From a virus, in the IMG/VR virus record IMGVR_UViG_3300033148_001020, positions 1 through 26,797 of that record: a stretch of DNA of 26,797 nucleotides. One strand, written 5' to 3'. The translations under genes were made by a program, and so were the position numbers. The notes under the pieces are model-generated. The model had not been told where the DNA came from. It did no database searches and worked only from the letters and a program-made list of their open reading frames with translations. This document shows positions 8,001-16,600 of the stretch, one piece after another (position 1 is the first letter of the stretch; each line of letters starts with the position of its first letter).

Positions 8001-8785
8001 CAAGCGCTGGTGCTACATTACATATAGAGTACGATTGGTCTAACCCAAGTTTTGTGAGTCCATTCCAACAAAACTCTGTACAGCTTAATGGCGTAGGTCC
8101 AACTTCATTCTATCAGGCTCAGACCGGATTTAGATCGCAGGGAGTATTCCCTTATGATGGTGCTTCGGTTAGGTTGAAAACAAGAAAAATACCACCTGAC
8201 ACTTTTGATTTTGATCCAGCTCTTCATAATTTTAAAATATTATCAAGCAATAATCTTTATCAAAATAATACAGCGGATATAAACACTTTACTTGGTTTAG
8301 CAGCTAATGTTACGCCAACAACTCCTGTAGGCGCAACTACATATGAGGCTACTGAAGTAGGTACTCTTAGTGGAGGAACTTTCAATATACCAATTGGAAA
8401 CCAATATTTGTATTTAGTTTGGGATCTAAGAGATATAGGAAACCAATTGCTTTGTTACAGTGCTACATCGGCATCTGACGCTTGTTGCAGTTGTACTACA
8501 GCGTGTAATAAAGCTGACTTCAGTCCAGTTCAACAAAACTTAACTCAAGCATGCTTAACAAATAATGATGCGTTTGGATCAGGTTCAATGTCCTTCAATA
8601 ATAGTGGTAATATACCTGTGGTTGGAGATATTGTATTTAATGATCCAAATAATGTTTGTGATCCAAGTGCTGGTTATCCTTCACCTGGATATTACATTGT
8701 TTCTCAATCAGTACCTGCACCTAATCCTAAAACTTGGGTAGAGATAGGGGCTAACGGAGTAGTAATTAACGCAGGAACCTGTTAA
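5072..8785 (+). CDS. Tail nozzle / muzzle-like protein, C-terminal part
   Basis: A 1237-codon frame, probably not an independent gene. Its ATG is the Met of PMQNV inside the duplicated segment, and the frame is open back to 5033. The protein is beta-rich, with many Gly, Ser, Thr, Asn and Pro residues, as in tail nozzle or fibre proteins. Residues about 830-930 are Ser/Thr-rich and resemble an immunoglobulin-like or fibre repeat. Near the end is a Cys cluster (C1138, C1139, C1141, C1145). The last ~78 residues form a domain with VGDIVF and GANGVVINAGTC that is shared with the next gene. Fused to the 462-codon part it gives about 1686 residues, in the range of crAss-like muzzle proteins. The C-terminal domain may touch the host surface; this is inferred. 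Confidence 0.65.
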   Translation: MQNVLTVDASPVLPGPAVDLTPIPDFVISFSFGCPQQYGTVNDMLTSTEFQAAIGNAGNVQNILPYTNPVQPLWDPVAAPGPLSPLDNDFTLTGAFNNSIPYYRNLAANPSTQILVNTSTTASCAAPPAGPPAGYFPNVNDPGFACIGANEPFGLTVVGNTFTLTALAAQYYFDDSLLLPAPNTGIPQPTTEVSNQYDYFAFNIAGCSGGYTETSTQGSLHSHRDYEVGIVYMDGFGRSSTVLASETNSCFIPAFASTKKNSIKVELNNVAPYWAEKYKFVIKPSKGDYNMIYSALVFSQTGGTPSSSAPFNSDPESFWFKLEGDSQNLVSAGDTLVVKRDAGGSVPSYSTAEVLDKEAVYAGQIDTANPPGTYIRLKASGWETRDQSLPPNVNSTNTRVNGEEGDCAYEPSNPRVNVPGAITAGSSISITVKTSRGGGGGACNDNNLEWSSGFISVPQNYNNIHQALLGLQFGNMVNIGTASAVDDYSGISFDATLYGPGGNGSTNPPSSCFNGIIYVYDDGAGTQSIRWQSGNPRCDEMIATWLNSNWREDATNTLTVKVNYSSGVFAFETEPQLADPNLFYDASEFMDIIEHPVSGIKYHAARRVFSPATTSYSLAPGSIDQVLNATGQTTVTPLETVLTFQNCYVFGNGVESMRIEDRIDGKSFKLGNRVLAPSNQDFVEADRYASMTYSGVYIDSANSNNLNEFNLGLVNYKDLESTFGPIMKMHSRETDILVLQEDRISYVLSGKNVVTDSTGGGAIASVPEVLGTQVARIEEYGISFNPESFAQWGHQTYFTDTKRGAVIQLRGGTRGEQLTVVSQQGMRSFFRDQFNAQLTTQKLGAYDPYMNEYVLSTNNNAVPTPSVPLPCGQTLSQQGSSVPLVSSIDFGSIIGTVNIPYTITSGQITISVEWNGSVVASTTTSTSGSISFNKTLVNPNEATLTVTPTSTATYNITPQCPPEVPITVVQVVVNSNTSAGATLHIEYDWSNPSFVSPFQQNSVQLNGVGPTSFYQAQTGFRSQGVFPYDGASVRLKTRKIPPDTFDFDPALHNFKILSSNNLYQNNTADINTLLGLAANVTPTTPVGATTYEATEVGTLSGGTFNIPIGNQYLYLVWDLRDIGNQLLCYSATSASDACCSCTTACNKADFSPVQQNLTQACLTNNDAFGSGSMSFNNSGNIPVVGDIVFNDPNNVCDPSAGYPSPGYYIVSQSVPAPNPKTWVEIGANGVVINAGTC

Positions 8786-8796
8786 AAATTTAATAT

Positions 8797-9807
8797 ATGT
8801 CATTACCTCAACCATTTTATTTTGATACCATAACATTCCAAACAGCAACAGATGTTTGGTTAGACGCAGCCTTAACAACACCTGCTCCAGACGGTTATTA
8901 TGCTCAGTCAGGAATTTACAGAGAAAAATCTGGTGGAATTTTAGGACCTGTTCAACCATGCCCTGAGTGTTCAGTTTTGTGCAACACACAGGTTAACGGT
9001 CAAGGTGGTGCTGGAAAATACTTTTTAGATTATAATGTAGGCAACTCTACAGGAGCTGTGGTGATTAAGTTTACTCCTTTAGCTATACCAGATAAACTTA
9101 CATGGACTTATGATGGCACAAGTGCTTCAGAATACTCTTCAGCAAACTTTGGCTATGTACAAGGATTGATTGGAGAATATAATAATGTTCCGACACAATG
9201 TTATGTCCCTGGAGTTGGCAATAATATATGTAATAGTAATGGTAGTAACGGAGGGACTTACACTGGAAATGATTATGTTTTTGATTTTGGAACATCTACT
9301 TTTATTTCTACTGGAGCGGTTGCTACTCTCGGACCTTATACCAGTCAGGTTGCTGGCGGTGTAGATTTGGTAGCTCCAGGAACTGGTTATCAGCCTTCCA
9401 ATCCAGCTTTTATGGTTGTTCCTAAAACAGATCCTAATATTTCTATTGTAAATATGGTTATAGAAGCTCCTCTTGGTGGAACAAATTGGTTTGTTACTGC
9501 GTATTGCCCTACAAGACTAAATCATTTTAAAGCTGGAACAGCCGGAGGTAGTTGTGTGTCAACAGGTACCGTTATTTATACCTGCTCTGTAGAACCATTT
9601 GGTAACGGTGTAAATATAATAGGGACTGGAGTTCCTATTGATTTTCTTACTGTTGGCGATTGGGTATTCTCGGATCAAGATGGGCTTAATCAGTTAGCCG
9701 CAGGAGTGTATCCTGTTGAAGAGCCAAGTAGTGGTTCAATAAAATGTGTAACGGTAAGCGGCAATGGAGTAATAACAAATATAACAACCTGTGCAGGTAG
9801 TTGTTAA
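8797..9807 (+). CDS. Cys-rich tail structural protein sharing the muzzle C-terminal domain
   Basis: A 336-residue beta-rich protein, high in Gly, Thr, Asn and Tyr. The N-terminal region (about 15-62) has a pattern DAALTTPAPDGYY followed by a CPECSVLC cluster. This type of motif recurs in surface proteins of Bacteroidota phages. The C-terminal ~75 residues align by eye with the end of the upstream giant protein: C, FG, GD-VF-D, G-Y-V, then GNGVI-N--TC. The gene starts 11 bases after the upstream stop and shares its composition, so it probably arose by duplication of that tail module. A tail accessory, fibre or receptor-binding role is inferred from composition and neighbours. A cargo or head-fibre protein is possible. 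Confidence 0.58.
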   Translation: MSLPQPFYFDTITFQTATDVWLDAALTTPAPDGYYAQSGIYREKSGGILGPVQPCPECSVLCNTQVNGQGGAGKYFLDYNVGNSTGAVVIKFTPLAIPDKLTWTYDGTSASEYSSANFGYVQGLIGEYNNVPTQCYVPGVGNNICNSNGSNGGTYTGNDYVFDFGTSTFISTGAVATLGPYTSQVAGGVDLVAPGTGYQPSNPAFMVVPKTDPNISIVNMVIEAPLGGTNWFVTAYCPTRLNHFKAGTAGGSCVSTGTVIYTCSVEPFGNGVNIIGTGVPIDFLTVGDWVFSDQDGLNQLAAGVYPVEEPSSGSIKCVTVSGNGVITNITTCAGSC

Positions 9808-9818
9808 AATAATATAAT

Positions 9819-10607
9819 ATGGCAGATCCAAAAACATTAACATACGCAGAAGACGTCCAGGGATGGCCTTCTTTTTACTCATACTTAGCAGACTATATGA
9901 TAGGTATGAATGGGTTTTTTTATACTTGGAGTGGAGGAAACTTGTACAGACACAATACCAATAATACCAGAAATAACTATTATGGTCAACAGTACAACTC
10001 TACAATTACCGGGGTTCTTAATATAGAACCAAAGACCATTAAGCTATTTAAGACAATGTCGTATGAAAGCGATGACGCTTGGGCGTGTACTAACTTGTTT
10101 ACCGATCTTGGAGATGGCTCCATGTTGTCCACATATTTTCAACAAAAAGAAGGAGAGTGGTTTACTTTTTTAAGAGAAAACTCCACAACAAGAGATTATA
10201 AAGACAGAAATGTAAATGGTATTGGAGAAGCATCAAATGTTACAGGACCAGCCAATGCTGTGGTAATTACATTCCCTGCAAGTGTTCCTGTAGGAACTAT
10301 TATTAGTGCTGGTGATTATATTTATTTTGGCACAGTGCCTACATATGTCGGTCAAATAGATCCGTTAGTAGGGGTTGTTGACTTTGTAAATAACAGTATA
10401 ACTGTGGATACTACAGTGCCAGAACCAGCTACGGGTAACGGTGGTACAGCTCCTAATATAGGTGATTTTATATTTTATTTTAAAGATGTAGTAGCAGAAT
10501 CACATGGGGCAAGAGGTTACTTTATGCAGTTTACACTTCAAAACACAAACACTCAAGCGGTTGAATTATTTGCAGTTGGCAGCAGTGTAATGAAAAGTTT
10601 TCCATAG
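9819..10607 (+). CDS. Conserved structural protein of Bacteroidota podoviruses
   Basis: A 262-residue protein. The first ~70 residues are aromatic-rich (many Trp, Tyr and Phe, with NLYRHNTNNTRNNYYGQQ) and the rest is beta-rich with Val/Thr/Gly strands. I recall similar proteins encoded in the tail region of Cellulophaga-type and crAss-like phages, but cannot assign a position in the virion. It follows the Cys-rich tail protein by 11 bases with an AT-only spacer, and is most likely co-transcribed with it. No signal peptide or membrane segment is visible. Its stop lies 20 bases before the next ATG, and that gap holds a promoter element. Confidence 0.58.
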   Translation: MADPKTLTYAEDVQGWPSFYSYLADYMIGMNGFFYTWSGGNLYRHNTNNTRNNYYGQQYNSTITGVLNIEPKTIKLFKTMSYESDDAWACTNLFTDLGDGSMLSTYFQQKEGEWFTFLRENSTTRDYKDRNVNGIGEASNVTGPANAVVITFPASVPVGTIISAGDYIYFGTVPTYVGQIDPLVGVVDFVNNSITVDTTVPEPATGNGGTAPNIGDFIFYFKDVVAESHGARGYFMQFTLQNTNTQAVELFAVGSSVMKSFP

Positions 10608-10614
10608 ATTTTAT

Positions 10615-10622
10615 TATCTTTG
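10615..10622 (+). promoter_or_regulatory. Putative -7 promoter element giving a near-leaderless transcript
   Basis: A third exact TATCTTTG, in a 20-base gap. It ends only 5 bases before the ATG at 10628, so a start site a few bases downstream of the element would leave a leader of about 0-3 bases. The full gap apart from this element is T/A-rich and no -33 TTTG is seen at normal spacing. The promoter could drive the acetyltransferase gene and the ejection protein genes after it. Confidence 0.52.
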
Positions 10623-10627
10623 CATAA

Positions 10628-11038
10628 ATGAAATTTACTATAGAACCATTACAAGAGGGAGATTACGAGAATATCTTGTGTAAGTGGTGGAAAGATTGGA
10701 GATGGACACCACCCTCAAAAGAATTTTTACCAGACAATGGTTTGGGTGGTTTTATGGTATATGATGACGGAGTCCCTGTTTGTGCAGGTTTTATGTATAG
10801 AACAAACTCAAAAGCTGTTTGGTGTGATTGGATCATATCAAACATTGAATATAAAAACAGAAAGGGTAGAAAGATAGCTATCGAATTATTAATCAATACG
10901 ATAGAAAGGTTAGCGAAAGATTTGGATAACAAGTTTATGTATGCTTTAATTAAGAACAAACCTTTAATTAACACATATGTAAAATTAGGCTACACAGAGG
11001 CTTCTTCTTATTCAACCGAAATGATAAAAAAGATTTAA
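10628..11038 (+). CDS. GNAT-family N-acetyltransferase
   Basis: A 136-residue protein with the GNAT layout. An N-terminal strand-helix (1-25) is followed by central strands, including GVPVCAGFMY (48-57). The acetyl-CoA binding loop NRKGRKIA (77-84) leads into a long helix (ELLINTIERLAKDL), and a C-terminal strand-turn with YVKLGYTE (117-124) completes the fold, where Tyr often acts as general acid. Its substrate cannot be read from sequence. It sits between tail genes and the ejection-protein genes, ends 1 base before the next ATG, and has its own promoter element. Options are modification of a virion protein, of a host protein, or of a small molecule. Length is near the lower limit for the family but all core elements are present. 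Confidence 0.78.
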   Translation: MKFTIEPLQEGDYENILCKWWKDWRWTPPSKEFLPDNGLGGFMVYDDGVPVCAGFMYRTNSKAVWCDWIISNIEYKNRKGRKIAIELLINTIERLAKDLDNKFMYALIKNKPLINTYVKLGYTEASSYSTEMIKKI

Positions 11039-11039
11039 T

Positions 11040-11786
11040 ATGGCAGTAACAACAGCAGCAGTAGTAGGTATAGCAGCAGGTGCTGGATCAGCAATACAAG
11101 GTTTTGTCTCAGCATCAAAGAATAAAAACGCTATGAAAAAAGCTGAAGCGGAGGCTGAGAGAATGATGCGTTCGGCACGTGAAAGAGCAGAGGTTGATGA
11201 GTATGCAGCTTTAGATATTCCAATGGATGCTTACAATCAAAAGTATGAAGCTAACTTAGCCGCAGACAGACAGGCGGTAGACGCCCTTATGGAGGGTGAT
11301 GCGAGGTCATTAGCTGCTGGTGTAGGAAGGATAGGTGCTCAACAAGCAGCTGAAGCTGAGGAAACTCGAATAGCTCAAGCTGACGAGATGTTTAATCTTG
11401 ACAAAATGAAGGCTGATTCAAGAGAAGCTATAAAACAACAGTTAATTTCCATGGATGTTGGTGAAGCTAAAATGCAAGACCAAAAAGCAAGAGAGGCTGC
11501 TGAGGCAAGAGCTCAAGATATAAAACAAGGCTTTGCTGGTATAGGTCAGGTTGCTACAGGTATCGGAGAAATGGCTCCATTATATGGTATGTCAATGAAT
11601 GATAAACGTGCTTCTGCCCTGATGAGTGATCCGAACTTTAAAAAAGGAATACAAGCACAATATCCAGGTAAATCAGACGCAGAATTGTTTGATATAATTT
11701 CAGGAACTGAAATATCAGGAAAGCAGTTTAGAGGTGGTAGGAGAACTAACTTCCAGGATTTTGATTACAGTATATTCAACCAATAG
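11040..11786 (+). CDS. Putative internal virion / ejection protein (gp14-like position)
   Basis: A 248-residue protein. The first ~25 residues are an Ala/Gly/Val-rich hydrophobic segment, able to insert into membrane. A long charged helical region (about 28-165, rich in Ala, Glu, Lys and Gln) follows with coiled-coil character. A second Gly/Ala-rich segment lies near 167-185, and the C-terminus is more polar. This layout, and its place as the first and smallest of three genes before the giant protein, match the small internal core protein of T7-like podoviruses, which inserts into the outer membrane during DNA ejection. It starts 1 base after the acetyltransferase stop and ends 3 bases before the next gene. 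Function is inferred from layout and context. Confidence 0.6.
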   Translation: MAVTTAAVVGIAAGAGSAIQGFVSASKNKNAMKKAEAEAERMMRSARERAEVDEYAALDIPMDAYNQKYEANLAADRQAVDALMEGDARSLAAGVGRIGAQQAAEAEETRIAQADEMFNLDKMKADSREAIKQQLISMDVGEAKMQDQKAREAAEARAQDIKQGFAGIGQVATGIGEMAPLYGMSMNDKRASALMSDPNFKKGIQAQYPGKSDAELFDIISGTEISGKQFRGGRRTNFQDFDYSIFNQ

Positions 11787-11789
11787 AAC

Positions 11790-13682
11790 ATGGCGAGAGA
11801 TTTAAACATAAAAGGAACAGCTGGTATTGTAGATACTGACAAGTACGTTTATAGGCAGGAAAGAGACCTCTCTAAAACAAAAGTAGACTGGTCAACAGTT
11901 GCTAAAACCCTTACTGAAACTATTGAAACAGTAAGGGACGATAGGGAAACTCGTAAAGCAGAGATAGATGAGAATACAAGAACCGCAATGAATGAATTTG
12001 CGAAGTTCGACCAGTATGATTCAAAAACATTAAATGTATCTGTTCAAGAAGGCTCTCAATGGTCTATGAATTTCTTGTCTACTCAAGCCGATCTTGTGAA
12101 AAGAGGAATAATATCTCCTGGAGAATTTAAAATAATTGAACAAAGAATGCAAGACAGCTGGACCAGCCTTAAAGCTTCTTTAGGAAATGCAGATGCTCAC
12201 TTTAAAGAAATGGAGAAAAGATCTAACGCTGGTGAGTCTAATATGTTTGAAGGAGCTATTAACAAAAGTTTAGCCGGATTTGCTAATTTAAAGCAATACG
12301 AACTACAAGGAAACCCGGTTACTGGTGAACTTGGTTTTGTTAAAAAAGGAGCAGATATAAATGATCCTGAGAGCTGGTTAAGTATGGGTGTTATTAACCA
12401 ACGAATGAATCAGAAATCAAACTACGTAGACCCTATAGCTGAAGCTTCAACAATTACTCAAACTTTAGGAGAGGTTGTGACAATAAACCCTAAGTCTAAC
12501 CAGGCTTTTGAAAGTTATGAAGATTGGAAGCAAATGGAAAGTAGTCAAAAATATATTCAATCGTTTGTAGGAGCGATGACAGCTACTGAAGATAAAAAGC
12601 TCAGTCTTTTACAAACCGTTGGTCCAGGAAAATATTCATCAGATAGTTTTACAGAGGATCCAGAAGAGGCGGCTAACGACCCAAGCAAAATACTTATGAG
12701 AGAATCATCAGATGGTTCTGGTCAAATGGAGGTTGTTCTTAGCGATGCTCAACAGAAAGAAATTGAAGAGGCTGCTGAAGGTATTTTGAAATCTCAACTT
12801 GATGAAAAACAAAGTTTCACAAAAGGATTCCAGAGACAACCACAAACTAAGTTAGAGGGAAGTAAAGAAGAAAGAAATAGAAAGGCTGCTGGATTATACA
12901 ATCAGGTGGTTCAGCTTGTGGCAGGAGATGCTACAGCATCTGGACAGTCCGCAACATCCCTTACCAATACCTTGAACGACTTACTTCCTGAAGATAAGTC
13001 TCCATTTGCAGATGTTTCAAGATCAGAGGATGGTAATACGTTTATAGCAATTAGACAAGACGGATCTAAGTTTAAGGTAGATAGAATGACTCCAGGTGGT
13101 GAGAGAAAAAGTAACGAACAAATCGTTGACGAGCTGTTCCAGAAACTTAATCCTTATAAAGAAACTATTGATGTTGAGTTAGCCAAAGACGCCTTTGACG
13201 GAACTATAACAGAGTATGAATTTGATGAGGAAACAGGAACATATAAAAATCCTGGAGCATCATCAGCTAATGTAGAGACAACGACATATGACGTAATTGA
13301 CATGGCCTCTACTAAGGAGTTGTTGGATAATAAAACTCCGGGGGGCTATCTTGAATCTGAGATAGGTACTTCTTTTGAGGCGTTAACTGATAGTGATAGT
13401 CAAATAAATGAAGTTTATACCGACATATTAAACAATATAGTTCCTCAAGATTTATTCAATGATATTGGTGGTACCGCTGCGTTAGACTTTAATTATGATG
13501 GAGATGACGCTACGATAACCGTTGGTGGCACGACTATATCTGTTACAGATGTAAGAGATCAGTCCCCTCAAGCTGTTCTGAAGGAGGTAGAAAAAGCTGT
13601 TAATCAAGAAAGAGTGAGATTAGGAAGAGGTGGAAAGAACCCACAGGGTGGCGGTGGCGCTGAAGGCGATGATATATTTTAA
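11790..13682 (+). CDS. Putative internal virion / cargo protein (gp15-like position)
   Basis: A 630-residue, acidic, mostly helical protein with many Gln, Glu, Lys and Asp residues and no membrane segment. Residues about 30-140 and 320-400 are charged helices. The final ~20 residues are Gly-rich with Arg and end in acidic residues (GGGGAEGDDIF). It is the middle gene of the three following the acetyltransferase, 3 bases after the 248-aa gene and 13 bases before the giant gene. By analogy with the mid-sized ejection protein of T7-like phages and the cargo proteins of crAss-like phages, it probably travels in the capsid or tail and is ejected with the DNA. A YDGDD sequence near residue 570 is not enough to call a polymerase. 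Confidence 0.58.
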   Translation: MARDLNIKGTAGIVDTDKYVYRQERDLSKTKVDWSTVAKTLTETIETVRDDRETRKAEIDENTRTAMNEFAKFDQYDSKTLNVSVQEGSQWSMNFLSTQADLVKRGIISPGEFKIIEQRMQDSWTSLKASLGNADAHFKEMEKRSNAGESNMFEGAINKSLAGFANLKQYELQGNPVTGELGFVKKGADINDPESWLSMGVINQRMNQKSNYVDPIAEASTITQTLGEVVTINPKSNQAFESYEDWKQMESSQKYIQSFVGAMTATEDKKLSLLQTVGPGKYSSDSFTEDPEEAANDPSKILMRESSDGSGQMEVVLSDAQQKEIEEAAEGILKSQLDEKQSFTKGFQRQPQTKLEGSKEERNRKAAGLYNQVVQLVAGDATASGQSATSLTNTLNDLLPEDKSPFADVSRSEDGNTFIAIRQDGSKFKVDRMTPGGERKSNEQIVDELFQKLNPYKETIDVELAKDAFDGTITEYEFDEETGTYKNPGASSANVETTTYDVIDMASTKELLDNKTPGGYLESEIGTSFEALTDSDSQINEVYTDILNNIVPQDLFNDIGGTAALDFNYDGDDATITVGGTTISVTDVRDQSPQAVLKEVEKAVNQERVRLGRGGKNPQGGGGAEGDDIF

Positions 13683-13695
13683 TGATAAATAAACT

Positions 13696-16600
13696 ATGGA
13701 CGAAAAGTTAAGAAAAATATATGACCTTTACCTAAAGAAAGGACTCATAACAGAAAAGATAACTTTTGACCAGTGGTCGGCTGCCGATGAAGATCAGCAG
13801 GTAAAACTTTATGACTTAGGTAGAACTAATGGTCTTTTCGATAAAGTTCAGGTAGATCAGTTCAAGACATTGTGGTCAGGTATGACTACAGGAGATCCAA
13901 AAAAAAAAGTCGAATCTCCTGGTACTTCTCAAGAGGAAGTTATGGAATCCAATATACAAGTTCAACAGGAAGATCCGTCCTTATCGGTATCTTCTGGTCA
14001 AGAAGAAGTTCCTGATAGTTTAGCTCAATTCACACCTGATCAATTTACACCTGATCAATTTACACCTCAAGAAGATATTACAATTACAGGTTTAGAGGAG
14101 GTCCCTACCTTTGATTTTGAGGCTGGTAGAAGACGTAGAGGTCAGAAGCAAGACATACAAGAAGCGCAAAGAGGGCAAAGAGGAGCAAAAGGAACTATTG
14201 AAAAAGACACTGGTATTGAAAGATTGTTCGGTAAGAATGAGGTTACTGACTTCTTTGGAGATATTTATAGAGCGGGGGTTAAAGGTTTTCAAACAGGACA
14301 ACAGGTAGATGAAGCCTTAGAATTATTTGGTAAAGGAGGTAAAGTCACCTCTGAAGATGTTCAAGATTATATAAACGCAGTAAATGCGGCAGGTGAATCT
14401 GATTACGTTATGAGTGATGAGATGGCTGATTTTAACGCTGCTTACGAAAAAGCTGGTGGTGGTCTAATTGGTTTCTTAAAAGGAATAGCAGCCTCTCCTA
14501 CTGTTATAAATGAAATAGCTATAACAAGTATTACACAGATGGTAAACCCTGCTACCTTAGCGGCAGCTGGTGCTACTACAGCGGGTTTTACTGCTACTGG
14601 TGCAGCTGGTGGTTCGGCAGCAGGTGGTGTTGGTGCAATACCTGGTGCGATAGCTGGAGCTGTGAGTAGTATTCCTTTTGCTATTGGTGCTGCTGGAGCA
14701 ACCTTAGAGGCTGGTCTTTCTTTCTCAGAATTTTTACAAGAAGAAATATCTGAAAAAGGATTAGATTTTGACGAAGCGGGGATTAGAGCTGTTCTAAACG
14801 ATCCTCAAGCCATGATGAATATTAGAGCTAAGTCAGCAGGTAGAGGTATAGCTATTGGTTTGATTGATAGATATACAGCTGGTCTTGCTGGTAAAGTTAC
14901 AAAAGGCGTTATTAAGAAAGCGGTCAAGGGAGGCAAAGGAAAATTTGCTACTAATGTGAGAGCGTTAGGTGCAGCTACACCTATCGAGGCCGCTGGTGGC
15001 GCTGTCGGTGAAGCTACTGCAAGAGCTATCGTTGGTCAGGATATGGATGCTGCTGAAATTGGTTTTGAAGCTGTAGGTGGTGGTCCTGGAGCTATCATAA
15101 GTGGTGGTAAGGAAATCATTTTTGCTAACAAGGAAGGAACTTATAAAATGGGTCCCGACAAAAAAACTATCTCAAGAGAGGAGATGATCAATATGATCAC
15201 GAACACTGATGATAAAACATTTGCTCAGGCAGATTTAGAAATATCAGGAGACTCATCATTAAAAGAACTTGCTCAAGACAGAAAAGAAAAGCTAAGAAAG
15301 AAACAAGAAAAACAAAAACAACTCGGTAACAACTTAGATAATTTAAGTGAAGAGCAACAACAAGAAGCTTTAGACTTAGAAACAGAATTAGATGAATTAA
15401 AAAATGAAGGTACAAGAAGAGCAGATAACAGAAGGAAAGAAGTAGAACAAAGGCTCGATGATCTTTACTCTCAAAAACCAGAAGCCGCAGCAGGAGAAGA
15501 TGTAGATGTGAGTATGGATGAGGTTTTCGATGAGCTTGGAATAGATACAAGCGATCCGGAAAACATAAGAGGTGTTTCTGCTGAGGATATAGCGGATACT
15601 AAAAAACGATTACAAGAACAAAAACAAAAACAAAATGCCATTCAAGAGTCAAGCACAGCGCAAGTGGATGTACAAGAACAAGCCAGAGATGGCGAAACGG
15701 TGGGAGAAGGAGACGCCCCAGGGGCCACTACCACTGAAGGTGAAGTCCAAGCCGATATTACCCCGACAGAGGAAACGCAAGTAGAGTCAGCCGATTTTGG
15801 AGAACTTATAGACCAAGCTTCCAGCGCACTAAGTGATGTTGGTCAAGGGGTGCGAGGAAGAAACGTAACTAAAACCGAGATCTTTGACGAGACTGTTCAA
15901 GAAAACCCTGACGGAACCGTAGAGGTTGCTTCTTCAATTGATGAAGAGGGTAATACTGTTATGGCTCCTAAAAGAAAAGGGAAAGTAGTATCAGAAAACT
16001 TTACTATTGTAGATCAAACAGAGACGGATAATTACTACAACTCTGATAGATTTAAAAGAGAAAACAATAACATTGATAAAGGCCAACACGAGGTTAATAT
16101 ATTAAACTCAGCATCAAAAGCAATTGCGGCAATATCAAAAGTGTTGCCGGGTTTAAATATAGTTGCTCATAGAAATGAAAACTCTTATAAAGATCACGTT
16201 GATGTTTCCTCTCGTGCGGCATATAAAAGCGGAACTAATACCATACATATTAATATGCCAAAGGCTACTGGTAAAACCATAGCTCATGAGGTGTTTCACG
16301 CTGTATTAAAAGCAAAGCTTGGTACTGAAGTAAATATACAGGATGCCTCTAAAAATATGGTGGATTCTGTTAGAAAAGCTATCGCTAAGAGTAAGACTTT
16401 AACAGCAGATCAAATAATTCAGTTTGAAGAGTATGCGGCTAATTTTGACTCAGATGTAAGAAACGAAGAGTATTTAGCTGAGATTGTAGGTTTCTTAGCT
16501 GATAACTATAGTAAAATTGATACTCCTGAAGTAAAGGGTGCTGTAAGACAATTTATAGAAAAGATAGCAAGTATTCTTGGTTTAGACGTAGATACTTTTA

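Noticed and set aside
8708-8989. A 93-codon minus-strand ORF across the gap between two tail genes
   Set aside because: It is opposite two well-supported genes, has a composition of mirrored codons rich in Leu/Cys/Tyr, and has no promoter or family resemblance.
10125-10133. TTGTCCACA, one mismatch from a consensus DnaA box
   Set aside because: It is a single copy inside a coding gene far from the replication operon, with no cluster of other boxes, so an origin claim is not supported.
13485-13515. A YDGDD sequence in the 630-aa protein resembling the metal-binding loop of RNA polymerase
   Set aside because: The surrounding residues do not fit the polymerase signature (DxDxD in a conserved barrel), and crAss-like virion polymerases are far larger. 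It looks like an ordinary acidic turn.
15197-15550. A 117-codon minus-strand ORF inside the giant gene, Leu/His/Phe-rich
   Set aside because: It is the mirror of the charged coiled-coil region, whose Gln/Lys/Glu codons read as Leu/Phe on the other strand. It is not a membrane protein gene.
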